Shown here piece by piece: positions 55,689 to 64,000 of a DNA stretch of 64,000 nucleotides. The stretch comes from Pyxidicoccus sp. MSG2 (lineage in GTDB: Bacteria; Myxococcota; Myxococcia; Myxococcales; Myxococcaceae), in the NCBI RefSeq assembly GCF_026626705.1, contig NZ_JAPNKC010000001.1, positions 5,022,001 through 5,086,000 of the forward strand, in the 5' to 3' direction. Positions within the stretch are counted from its first letter, which is position 1. The number at the start of each line of letters is the position of its first letter. A program made the position numbers and the translations under genes. Below the pieces are notes generated by a model. That model saw only the letters and a program-made list of their open reading frames with translations. It made no database searches and was not told where the DNA came from.

Positions 55689-58600
55689 ATGCGTCGGTGG
55701 ATAGCGGGTTGGGTCATCGCCGGGGCGCTCGTGCTCGGAGTCCTCGGGCTGCTTCGCGCGGCCGGGAGCCCCGACACGTCCGCCCCGGAGCAGGCCGCGC
55801 CCTCCACCGTCATCCCGCGCGCGTCCCGTGCCTCCGCCGTCGCAGCTTCGCAGCGCCCCGGCGCGGGCCTGCGCATCCGCGGCACGGTGGTGGACACGCA
55901 CGGTGCGCCCGTGGCCGGGGCGCGCGTCTCCGCCTCGTGGCCGGAGCCCGGGCAGACGCTCTCCGAGCTGCCCTGCCCCGAAGGCGCGGTGGAGCCCTAC
56001 GAGGACCCGAGGGACCCGAGCACCCGGGGCCGGAAGCTCCCCGAGTGCATGAGTCATGTCACCGCCCTCGTCCTGGAGCTCGTGGGCGCGCGCGAGGGCG
56101 AAGCCCCCGTCTACGCCGAGGCCACCACCGGCGCGGAAGGAACGTTCCTTCTCGACGCGCTGCCCGAAGGCCCGCTGACGCTCTGGGCGCTCGGTGAGCA
56201 CGGCGCGGTGATGCGCGCCGGCATCCCCGCCGGCTCCGAAGGCGTGGAGCTGGTGCTGGACGAGGGCCTCACGCTGGAGGCCACCGTCGCAGGCGACGAC
56301 GGCGCGCCGCTCGCCGGCGCCACGGTGACGGTGCTCAACGCGTGGCACACGCGCTTCTTCGACACCACCACCGGCGCGGACGGACGCTTCCGCGTGGGCC
56401 CGCTGCCGTACGGCGGCTACTTCGCCTTCGTCGCGAAGGACGGCTGGCTGCCGGCGCTGGAGGAGCTCGGCCGGGAAGAGCAGGAGGTGACGCTCCACCG
56501 TCCGAGCCGGCTCTCCGGCCGGGTGCTCTCCGAGGGCGCGCCCGTCCCCGGCATCGAGGTGCGCGTGACGTCTGGCGAGGACCTCCCCGGCGGCACCGCG
56601 CGGAGCCTCACCACGGACGCGCAGGGCCGCTTCTCCCTCGTGCTCCCCGCCGGCCCGCACGTGCTCAGCGCCTCGCGCGACGGCCGCTACGCGCTCGCCC
56701 ATGTGACGGCGGGCACCGGGCCGGCGGAGGTGGTGCTGGAGCTGGGCAGCGCGCTCCACGTCGAGGGCCGCGTGTCCGACGACGCGGGGCGGCCGGTGGC
56801 CGGGGCGCGGGTCATCGCGAGCTCGCGCAGCCCCTCCGAAGCGGACCTGGAGGCCCTCACCGGCGCGGATGGGAACTACCGCCTGGGCCCGGTGGAGCCC
56901 GGCCCCTGGCGCTTCCGGGTGGAGGCGGCCGGGTACCTCGACCTGCGGGAGGACGCGGTGCGCACGCTCGGCGCGGCCCCGGAGCGGCTGGACTTCACGC
57001 TCACCCGCGCGGCCTCCGTCACCGGGCGCGTCACCGATGCGGAAGGCCATCCCCTGCCGGACCTCCAGCTCACCTTCCTGCGCCCCGGCAACGCAAAGAC
57101 TCCCGGAGAGGGCGAGCCGCAGGAGGGGGCCTGGACGGACGCGGAGGGACGCTTCGTCCTGGACGCGGATGCGCCAGGGAACTACCGCATCGAGGTCACC
57201 GACGCGCCCTTCCTCGACGCGACCTTCCCCGTCCGCGCGCCCTCGCAAGACGTGCACCTCACGTTGCACGCGGGCGCGTCGGTGGAGGGGAGCGTAGCGG
57301 ACGCCCACGGCCTGCTGATGGAGGACTTCCTCGTGGAGCTGCAGGACCCGGAGGGACGTGAGGAGCTGCCCTCGCGGCGCGTTGCCTTCACCGATGCGAA
57401 GGGGCACTTCCTCCTCCAGGGCGTGAAGCCCGGCCGCTACCTGCTGCTCGCCTCATCCGAGGAGCGGGCCCTCACCCGCCGGGCCTGGCGCGAGGTGGAG
57501 CTGCGCGACGGCGCGCGGACGCAGGTGGAGCTGCGGGTGGAGCCGGAGCGCACCCTGTCCGGCCTCGTGGTGGACGGCACGGGCACACCCGTGAAGGCCG
57601 CCTTCGTCCGTGCCCATCCGCCCCAGGAGGACGCACCGGCCTGGAAGAGGGAGGGCCGGCACAGCCGCCATGGGCCGCCAGCGGGCGTCGCGACGGACGC
57701 GGACGGGCGCTTCACCATACGCGGGCTGACGGAGGCCGCGTACGACGTGCGCATCGCGAAGGCGGGCCATGAGCTCGACACCGTGCGCTCGACGGGTGGG
57801 CTCGCCGGGACGGACAAGGACTCGCTGCGCGTCGGCGCTGACACGGCCGAGGTGCGCGTCGTCCTGGCGCGCCAGCCGCACGTCGTCGGGCGGCTCATGG
57901 ACCCCGACGGCGCACCCGTTCGCGCCTTCCGGATGAACGGTCAGCCCGTGGAGGACGCGGAGGGAGCCTTCGCCCTGCCCATGGAGTACCTGGGGGAAAC
58001 GGGGCTCGTCTTCGAGGCCGACGGCCTTGCCCCTCGGGTGCTTCCCGTGAAGCCGCGCCAGGAAGGGGGGGACCTGGACCTGGGCGTACTGCGGATGAGC
58101 CGGGGCCGCACGCTGCGCGGCCGGGTGGTGGACGCCGAGACGGCCTGGCCCGTCCCCTTCGCCCAGCTCATGCTCACCCCCCGGTCCTCCAACCCGGAGG
58201 AACACGCCCCCACCCTGCCCGTCGAGGGTGCCGGAGAGGACGGCACCTTCACGCTGTCCCACCTGGACCCGGACACCTTCACCCTCACCGTGAACCGTCC
58301 GGGCTACCGGCAACTGCGGCTCACCGTGAGCTCCGACCAGGAGGAGGTGACCCTCCGCCTGGAGCCGGGCGCCCGGGTGGAGGTGTCGGTGAAGGACCGG
58401 CAGGGCCGCCTCCGCGCCGCGCGGGTGCAGTTCCGTGGGGACTCGGGCAGCTTCGAATCCGTGTTCGTCGAGAAGGGCCAGCACGTCCAGCGCGGCCTGG
58501 AGCCGGGGCCCTACACGGTGCGGGTGGAAGCGGAGGATGAGCGCCTCCCCGTCTTCCTCCCCCAGCGTGTGGTGGTGCCCGCGCGGGGCCTGCTCCAGGT

Positions 58601-58922
58601 CCCCTTCCAGGAGCAGGAGGGTGGCATCACGGTGAAGCTGAGCGTGCCGGGCGGCACCAGCTCGTACATCATGCTGTGCCCCGGCGGCATGCCTCCGCCC
58701 TCGCGCAAGGCGGAGGTGGCCCGCGTGTTCGGACAGTCGCACCCGGGAGAGCAGAACGGAGACGACGCCACCTTCCAGCACGTGCCCCCGGGTCCAGCCA
58801 CTGTCGTCTTCATTCATCCCTACGAGTCCACGCGGTACCACTGGGAGCAGCTCGACATCCCCGAGACGGGCACGCTGTCCCGTGTGCTGTCCCCGGTGTG
58901 GCGCACGTTCGACGCGGACTGA
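55689..58922 (+). CDS. Large membrane-anchored protein with tandem carboxypeptidase-regulatory-like domains
   Basis: This 1077-aa protein has an N-terminal helix (WIAGWVIAGALVLGVLGLLRAAG) that acts as signal anchor, then about nine beta-sandwich modules of the CarboxypepD_reg type. Each follows GxVxDxxGxPVxGARVxxxxxxxxxxxTGxDGxFxLxxLxPGxYxLxxxAxG, e.g. IRGTVVDTHGAPVAGARV, VEGRVSDDAGRPVAGARV, LSGLVVDGTGTPVKAAF, LRGRVVDAETAWPVPFA. No catalytic domain is seen. The GGAGG 10 nt upstream supports the ATG. Such arrays act as surface or periplasmic stalks; the partner is unknown. Confidence 0.85.
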   Translation: MRRWIAGWVIAGALVLGVLGLLRAAGSPDTSAPEQAAPSTVIPRASRASAVAASQRPGAGLRIRGTVVDTHGAPVAGARVSASWPEPGQTLSELPCPEGAVEPYEDPRDPSTRGRKLPECMSHVTALVLELVGAREGEAPVYAEATTGAEGTFLLDALPEGPLTLWALGEHGAVMRAGIPAGSEGVELVLDEGLTLEATVAGDDGAPLAGATVTVLNAWHTRFFDTTTGADGRFRVGPLPYGGYFAFVAKDGWLPALEELGREEQEVTLHRPSRLSGRVLSEGAPVPGIEVRVTSGEDLPGGTARSLTTDAQGRFSLVLPAGPHVLSASRDGRYALAHVTAGTGPAEVVLELGSALHVEGRVSDDAGRPVAGARVIASSRSPSEADLEALTGADGNYRLGPVEPGPWRFRVEAAGYLDLREDAVRTLGAAPERLDFTLTRAASVTGRVTDAEGHPLPDLQLTFLRPGNAKTPGEGEPQEGAWTDAEGRFVLDADAPGNYRIEVTDAPFLDATFPVRAPSQDVHLTLHAGASVEGSVADAHGLLMEDFLVELQDPEGREELPSRRVAFTDAKGHFLLQGVKPGRYLLLASSEERALTRRAWREVELRDGARTQVELRVEPERTLSGLVVDGTGTPVKAAFVRAHPPQEDAPAWKREGRHSRHGPPAGVATDADGRFTIRGLTEAAYDVRIAKAGHELDTVRSTGGLAGTDKDSLRVGADTAEVRVVLARQPHVVGRLMDPDGAPVRAFRMNGQPVEDAEGAFALPMEYLGETGLVFEADGLAPRVLPVKPRQEGGDLDLGVLRMSRGRTLRGRVVDAETAWPVPFAQLMLTPRSSNPEEHAPTLPVEGAGEDGTFTLSHLDPDTFTLTVNRPGYRQLRLTVSSDQEEVTLRLEPGARVEVSVKDRQGRLRAARVQFRGDSGSFESVFVEKGQHVQRGLEPGPYTVRVEAEDERLPVFLPQRVVVPARGLLQVPFQEQEGGITVKLSVPGGTSSYIMLCPGGMPPPSRKAEVARVFGQSHPGEQNGDDATFQHVPPGPATVVFIHPYESTRYHWEQLDIPETGTLSRVLSPVWRTFDAD

Positions 58923-59125
58923 CCTCCGGCGGAGTCCTTCCACGGGGGTGCCGCCCCACGGCCCGGGTTGGCCCCTTCACGGGGGAGCTGTCACCCCGTC
59001 TACACCTGGTATGGCAGTCAGCCGACGCCGCCTCGTCGCCAAGGGCAGGTCGCTGTCCTCCAGCCATCGGCGCCGGGCCGGAAAATCGGGCCCTCGCACC
59101 GCTTCGGGTACGGTGGGAGGCGTCC

Positions 59126-60379
59126 ATGCCCTTCAAGTTCGTCCATGCCGCCGACCTGCACCTGGACACGCCGTTTCGGGGGGTGGCCGCGCCGGGGCCC
59201 CTTCCCGGCCGCTTCCAGGAATCCACCTTCCGCGCGCTCACTCGCATCGTCGACCTGTGCCTCCGCGAGCGCGTGGCCTTCCTGCTGCTCGCGGGAGATT
59301 TGTTCGACGTGAAGGACCGCTCGGTGCGCGCGCGACTCGCGCTGCGCCGCGAGCTGGCCCGGCTGGACACCGCGGGCATCCAGTCCTTCATCGTCCACGG
59401 CAACCACGACCCGCTGAGCGGCGACACCGGGACGCTGGGCCTGCCCGCGTCCGTGAAGGTGTTCGGCCCGGACTGGGAGGAGACGGACGTGGTGCGCGAG
59501 GGCCGCCACCTGTGCCGGGTGCAGGGCATCTCCTACCCCGACGTGGAGGTGCGGGAGGATTTGTCCTCGCGCTTCCGCCGCACCGGTGACGGCTTCAGCG
59601 TGGGGCTCCTGCACGCCAACCTCGGCGGCGCGGAGGGCCACGCCAACTACGCGCCGTGCACGGCGGCGGGCCTGGGCGCGCGCGGGCTGGACTACTGGGC
59701 GCTGGGCCACGTGCACACGCGGGCCGAGCATGCGCTCCCCGGTGGCGGCGTGGCGGTGTACCCGGGCAACCCGCAGGGCCGGCATGCCCACGAGTCCGGC
59801 GAGCGAGGCTGCGTGCTGGTGGAGGTGGAGGACGGCGGCACGCGGCGGCGCTTCGTGCCGGTGGACGGCGTGCGCTGGCACAAGCTGGAGCTGCCGCTGT
59901 CCGGCGTGGGCACGCTGGACGGGCTGGTGTCCACGGCGCTGGAGGCGGTGGAGGCTCGGTGCGCGTCGGAGCTGGACGGGCACGCGGTGCGGCTCACCCT
60001 CACCGGCCGTGGCCCGCTGCACCGCGAGCTGGCGCGGCCCGGCGCGCTGGCGCAGGTGGAGACGGACTTGCGCGAGCGCCTGGCCCAAGGCCATCCACCC
60101 GTGCTGCTGGAGTCGCTGCGGGACGGCACCCGTCCGGAGCTGGACGTGGAGGCGCTGCGCGCGGCGGGCGGCTTCTCGCGCACGCTGCTGGACGAGGCGC
60201 GCTTCCTCGCGGAGAGCCCGGAGGAGCTGGCGCGACTGTGGGAGCAGGAAGCGCTGGGCAGCCTGGGCCAGCGGCTGAAGCGGCTGGGCGTGGACGTGCT
60301 GGCGACGCCGCGTCCGGAGTGGGTCGTCGGAGCGGGACTGCACGGGGCGGAGTCGCTGCACGAGGAGGACGCGTCATGA
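59126..60379 (+). CDS. SbcD/YhaO-like metallophosphoesterase
   Basis: This 417-aa protein starts at an ATG preceded by GGGAGGCGTCC. Calcineurin-like motifs are DLHLDTPF (about 10), LLLAGDLFD (about 53), VHGNHDP (about 91) and GHVHTR (about 195), forming a two-metal nuclease site as in SbcD/Mre11 and the YhaO-type exonuclease group. A C-terminal helical and capping region follows. It overlaps the ATPase start by ATGA. It is a nuclease for DNA ends or recombination intermediates together with the ATPase; the specific repair role is inferred from the pair. Confidence 0.88.
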   Translation: MPFKFVHAADLHLDTPFRGVAAPGPLPGRFQESTFRALTRIVDLCLRERVAFLLLAGDLFDVKDRSVRARLALRRELARLDTAGIQSFIVHGNHDPLSGDTGTLGLPASVKVFGPDWEETDVVREGRHLCRVQGISYPDVEVREDLSSRFRRTGDGFSVGLLHANLGGAEGHANYAPCTAAGLGARGLDYWALGHVHTRAEHALPGGGVAVYPGNPQGRHAHESGERGCVLVEVEDGGTRRRFVPVDGVRWHKLELPLSGVGTLDGLVSTALEAVEARCASELDGHAVRLTLTGRGPLHRELARPGALAQVETDLRERLAQGHPPVLLESLRDGTRPELDVEALRAAGGFSRTLLDEARFLAESPEELARLWEQEALGSLGQRLKRLGVDVLATPRPEWVVGAGLHGAESLHEEDAS

Positions 60380-63300
60380 AGCCAGGGCTGCGCATCGACG
60401 GGTTGCGCGTGCAGGGCTTCGGCCGCTTCTCCCAGCTCCACCGCGAGCTGGGGCCGGGGATGCACCTGCTGTACGGACCCAACGAGGCGGGCAAGAGCAC
60501 GCTGCTCGCCTTCCTGCGCAGCATGCTGTTCGGCTTCGAGAAGAACGGACACCCGGAGCGCTACGAGCCCCGGGACGGCGGCACCTTCGGCGGCGAGCTG
60601 CGGCTGACGACGGAAGTGGGGCCGCTGCTGGTGCGGCGCGTGGCGGCGAGCCGGAAGTCCAAGGGCGAGCCCACGGTGCTGGGGCCGGACGGGCAGCCCC
60701 TGCCATGGGAGCGCGTGCAGGACGCGCTGGGCCACGTGTCGCGCGAGCTGTTCTTCGACGTCTTCGCCTTCCGCCTGGAAGAGCTGGCCGGCTTCGAGCG
60801 ACTCACCGAGCAGCGCGGCGCCTCCGAGGCCCTCGTCGCCGCGAGCATGCGCGGCGCGCGAAGGCTGCCGGAGGTGGTGGCGCAGTTGGAGAAGCGCGCG
60901 GGCGGCCTCTACAAACCGAACGGGCAGACGCCGCTGTTGAACGAGGCGCTGCGGGCCCTGGAGGACGTGCAGGCCCGCTTGCGCGAGGCGGGAGACCGGC
61001 CGGCGCGGTACTTCACGGAGAAGGAGCGGCTGGCCGCGCGAAGTGAAGAGCAGCGCGTGCTGGAGGCGGAACTGCACGACGCGGGCCGCGAGCTGGAGCG
61101 GCTCGGGCGACTGGAGGCGGCGCTGGCGGACGTGTCGGCTCTCGCGGAGGCCCGGGCGGAGCTGGCGTCGCTGCCCGAGCTGGAGCACTTCCCCGAAGGC
61201 GGCGAGGCCCGGCTGGAGGACGCGCTGCACCGGCGCAGGAGCTACCGCGCGGAAGGGGCGCGGCTTGCGGAGAAGCTCTCCACGGTGGACGCGGGGCTGG
61301 AGCGGCTGGACGCGCCGTCTCCCGTGCGTGGGCGGGAGGAGGCGCTGCACCTGGCGCTGGCCGCGTACACGGAGCGCTCGGGGTTGTTGCGGGCACTGCC
61401 CGCGCGGCGCGCGGCGGTGGAGGAGAAGCGCCGGCAGGTGGAGCGCGAGCTGCGCGAGCTGGGGCTGCCGGTGGATGGGCCCGGGCTGCTGGCTTTGGAT
61501 TTGAGCGCGAGCGTGCGCGCGGCGCTGGAGGAGCTGGCCACTCGGCTCACGGCGGTGGAGACGGAGCGCCGCGAGGCCACGGGCGCGCGGATGCGGGCGC
61601 GCTCGGAGCGGGAGCGACTGGACGGCGCGGTCGTGCGCGCGCGCGCGGAGCTGGCGGGGCTGCCGGACTTGCGGCCCGCACAGGTGCGCCAGCAGCAGTC
61701 CGGCCTGGGTCGGCTGCGCGGGGTCCGCGGTGAGCTGGACCGGCTGGGCGAGCAGCGCGCCGAGCTGCGGCGACAGTTCGAGAGCGCCCGCGCGCAGGGA
61801 GAACCGACTCCGGTGGAGGTGGTGCTGCCCATGTGGTGGGTACCCGCCGTCGCGGGAGTGACGGTGGCGCTCGCGGTGGTGGCGTGGCTGCTGGCGGGGA
61901 CGGCGGCCGGGGCGCTGAGTCTCGTGGGCGGCCTGCTGCTGACGGGCGTGCTGGAGGTGGTGAGGCGCCGCGTGGAGGCCGCGCGCGACGCGGGACTGGA
62001 GGCACATGCGGCGCGGCAGCGCGGGAGGCAGCAGGAGGAGGAACGGCTGCGCTCGGCGATGGCGGGGCTGGCGGCGCGAGAGGAATTGCTGCACCGGGAT
62101 TTGCTGTCCGCGGCGGCGGAGTCCTGCATGACGCCGGTGGCGACGGCGTCGGACGTGGCGGCACGGGAGGCCCTGCTGGCGGAAGCGCTGGAGCAGGCGG
62201 GGCGGCGCGAGGTGCTCCTGCGAGATGAGGAGAAGCTCCGGGAGGTGCATGGCGCGGCGGTGCTCGAGGAGCAGCGCGCGGAGGAGACGCTGCGCGAGGC
62301 CGAGGCGCGACACGGGACGCTCGCGACGGAGCTGGCGGCGCACCTGTCCGCGCGGCACTTCCCCGCCACGCTCCCGGCGTCGGCGGCCCTGACGTTGTGG
62401 CGGGATGCGGCGGCGCTCCGGCAGCGGCTGCTGGACGTGGGCACGGAGGAGGCGGCACTCGCGGTGGATGAGCGGGCCTGCGCGCCCGTGGCCCTCAAGC
62501 TCTGGGAGGAGGCCGAGGCGGCGGGACTTGCTTCGGGATTGGTGGCCTCGGAAGCAGCGCGGGTGGCGGTGGAGTGGTCCACCGGCACCCCGCGGCCCAT
62601 GACGGCGGCACCGTCTTCGAGCGCACGGGAGAGCGTGGCGAAGCGTGCAACCGCCATCATGGCGACGCTCCCGCCGGGCGCCTTGGAGACTGTCGCCGCG
62701 CGAGTCGCCGCCGCGCTGGAGACGGCACGCGAGGAGACCGCCGAGCGCCGGGTCCTGGAGGAGAGCCGCCGCGAGCTGCTCGCGGAGAAGGCCCGGCTGG
62801 ACGGCCTGTCCCATGAGGAGGAGCTGGCGCTCGCGCTGCTGCTGGCCGAGGGCGGCGGCACCCACGAGGAGTCCTTCCGCCGCCGCGCAGCACAGGCCCG
62901 CCGCTACGCCGAGCTCACGCACCGGGCACGCGAGCTGTCCCAGCGAATCGAAGCACGCACCGGCCTGACGGAGGCCCACGTGCGCGACGCCCTCCGCGAA
63001 GTGGGCGGAGAGGAAGGACTGCACGCCTCACTGGGCACCCGGCGCGCGAGGCACACCGAGGCCCAGGAGCGGAACAAGGCGGTGCTCACGGAGCTGGGCG
63101 CCCTCAGCAATCAGCTCGAAGCCTGGGAGAACGACGACGAGCTGGCGCGGCTCCGCATCGAGGAGGAAGCGCTGCGCGCCCGCGTCGCGGAGCTGGCCAC
63201 GCGCTACGCCGCCGACCGGCTGACGCTGGCCCTGCTCGCCCGAGCCCGACGCCGCTTCGAGGAGGAGCAGCAGCCACGCGTGGTGCAGCTCGCCTCCGAG

Positions 63301-63714
63301 CACTTCGCCGCCCTCACCCAGGGCCGCTACCGCCGCGTCTTCATCCCCACAGGCGAGGAGCGCGAGCTGCGCGTGGGAGACGGCGAGCGCGACTGGAGCG
63401 CGGCACAGCTCTCGCGGGGCACCCGGGAGCAGCTCTACCTCGCCTTCCGGCTCGCGGTGGTGCGCGACTTCGGGGAGACGCGCGGCGCGCTGCCGCTCAT
63501 CGTGGACGACGTGCTGGTGAACTTCGACCCGGAGCGGGCCCGTGGCGCCATCCGCCTGCTGGCCCGGCTCTCCACGCAGCACCAGGTGATTGCCTTCACC
63601 TGCCACCCCTGGCTGCGCGAGGCCTTCGCGGCCGAGGGCGCTCGGGTGCAGGAACTGGACTCCACCATGAGCACTGTGCAGCCCGTCCCCGTCCCCGAGC
63701 TCCAGGCCGGCTGA
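60376..63714 (+). CDS. YhaN/SbcC-like coiled-coil ATPase
   Basis: This 1112-aa protein has Walker A LLYGPNEAGKSTLLAF (about 34-49), then very long Ala/Glu/Arg/Leu coiled coils. A central membrane-like segment (about 480-525: WWVPAVAGVTVALAVVAWLLAG, LVGGLLLTGVLEVV) is a marker of YhaN relatives and absent from SbcC. Signature QLSRGTREQLYLAFRLAVVRD and Walker B LPLIVDDVLVNFD near the C-terminus complete an ABC-type head, followed by FTCHP. It would hold DNA or act at the membrane with the phosphoesterase made from the overlapping gene. The extended upstream frame is shadow; ATG 60376 in the ATGA overlap is the start. Confidence 0.9.
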   Translation: MKPGLRIDGLRVQGFGRFSQLHRELGPGMHLLYGPNEAGKSTLLAFLRSMLFGFEKNGHPERYEPRDGGTFGGELRLTTEVGPLLVRRVAASRKSKGEPTVLGPDGQPLPWERVQDALGHVSRELFFDVFAFRLEELAGFERLTEQRGASEALVAASMRGARRLPEVVAQLEKRAGGLYKPNGQTPLLNEALRALEDVQARLREAGDRPARYFTEKERLAARSEEQRVLEAELHDAGRELERLGRLEAALADVSALAEARAELASLPELEHFPEGGEARLEDALHRRRSYRAEGARLAEKLSTVDAGLERLDAPSPVRGREEALHLALAAYTERSGLLRALPARRAAVEEKRRQVERELRELGLPVDGPGLLALDLSASVRAALEELATRLTAVETERREATGARMRARSERERLDGAVVRARAELAGLPDLRPAQVRQQQSGLGRLRGVRGELDRLGEQRAELRRQFESARAQGEPTPVEVVLPMWWVPAVAGVTVALAVVAWLLAGTAAGALSLVGGLLLTGVLEVVRRRVEAARDAGLEAHAARQRGRQQEEERLRSAMAGLAAREELLHRDLLSAAAESCMTPVATASDVAAREALLAEALEQAGRREVLLRDEEKLREVHGAAVLEEQRAEETLREAEARHGTLATELAAHLSARHFPATLPASAALTLWRDAAALRQRLLDVGTEEAALAVDERACAPVALKLWEEAEAAGLASGLVASEAARVAVEWSTGTPRPMTAAPSSSARESVAKRATAIMATLPPGALETVAARVAAALETAREETAERRVLEESRRELLAEKARLDGLSHEEELALALLLAEGGGTHEESFRRRAAQARRYAELTHRARELSQRIEARTGLTEAHVRDALREVGGEEGLHASLGTRRARHTEAQERNKAVLTELGALSNQLEAWENDDELARLRIEEEALRARVAELATRYAADRLTLALLARARRRFEEEQQPRVVQLASEHFAALTQGRYRRVFIPTGEERELRVGDGERDWSAAQLSRGTREQLYLAFRLAVVRDFGETRGALPLIVDDVLVNFDPERARGAIRLLARLSTQHQVIAFTCHPWLREAFAAEGARVQELDSTMSTVQPVPVPELQAG

Positions 63715-63896
63715 CGGACGCCACGGGGACGCGCCGCGTGTCCGAGCGCGGCGTCTCGTAGCCAACGCGTGTCGCGCGCGTCCGCCGCGACCACCCGGTC
63801 CCTGCGCAACAGCGACTCGAACCCGCCTGCATGCCGTAGCTCCGGCCCGGTGCTGCCGTCCTCCGGGGAGGTGGGGTCCGACGGCGCGAGAGACCG

Positions 63897-63925
63897 TCCT
63901 GTTCGGAAATGTCGGGGGTTTTGCG
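63897..63925 (+). repeat. Second copy of the TTCGGAAATGTCGGG repeat
   Basis: This 29-nt stretch is identical to the minus strand of 11139-11167, the right half of the long hairpin. Here it sits inside another, shorter inverted repeat: GAGACCG at 63890-63896 and CGGTCTC at 63929-63935. It lies in the 286-bp gap after the YhaN-like gene, where I see no gene up to the window end. Confidence 0.85.
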
Positions 63926-64000
63926 GGGCGGTCTCAACCGGTGAACGCACCAGTCGGGATGCACGGCATAGCGGCGTGCATCCGGGGAGGTGTCCGGTGC

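Overview
The window is high-GC (roughly 70 percent) bacterial chromosome with dense genes and strong G/C third positions. It most likely comes from a fruiting myxobacterium (Myxococcota, Myxococcaceae type such as Myxococcus, Corallococcus or Pyxidicoccus). The clearest marker is a SitA6/SitI6-like pair at 38.2-39.7 kb: a DUF2380 lipoprotein followed by a double-CXXCG-motif protein, families that are expanded in myxobacteria. Many small lipoproteins, sigma-54 enhancer-binding proteins and split two-component genes fit the same group. No rRNA, tRNA, CRISPR array or insertion sequence was recognised.

Layout. 0-8 kb: a BlaR1-like M56 peptidase cut by the window edge, a secreted protein carrying the same 29-residue repeat, small lipoproteins, a DUF885 lipoprotein, a GRAS-family methyltransferase and a coupled pair of unknown small genes ending in a strong terminator. 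8-13.4 kb: an AsmA-like protein and a three-haem-motif cytochrome c lipoprotein, convergent around a long hairpin whose right half recurs at 63.9 kb. 13.6-18.8 kb: a sulfide/persulfide module (sulfide:quinone oxidoreductase, sigma-54 activator, persulfide dioxygenase, rhodanese, TauE/SafE exporter) with two matching -24/-12 promoters. 18.9-25.6 kb: formate-tetrahydrofolate ligase, an NTF2-like lipoprotein, a chemoreceptor, a PTS IIA protein and two tandem four-cysteine membrane proteins.

25.8-38 kb: an NtrC-type response regulator, a hemerythrin, an HTH/PIN toxin-antitoxin pair with palindromes upstream, and a kdp locus on the minus strand. The kdp order is porin, 26-aa membrane peptide, kdpF, kdpA, kdpB, kdpC, a KdpD N-terminal half, then a separate histidine kinase; no kdpE is present. 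38-49.5 kb: the Sit pair, a MEDS-domain kinase, a beta-helix lipoprotein, a cytochrome b/molybdopterin oxidoreductase pair, a hydrolase, a methylase-like enzyme, a ferritin-like protein and an EamA exporter. 49.8-54 kb: five genes joined by four ATGA overlaps (degenerate DyP-like protein, unknown small protein, membrane histidine kinase, isoprenyl-synthase-like protein, methyltransferase). This is the best candidate here for an undescribed system. 54-64 kb: a small lipoprotein, a class V aminotransferase-fold enzyme, a large protein of repeated regulatory-like domains, and a coupled SbcD-like phosphoesterase/YhaN-like ATPase pair.

Family calls come from reading motifs and recalling family consensus sequences; no search was run. 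Start codons were chosen from ribosome-binding sites, signal peptides and overlaps, and doubtful ones are flagged.
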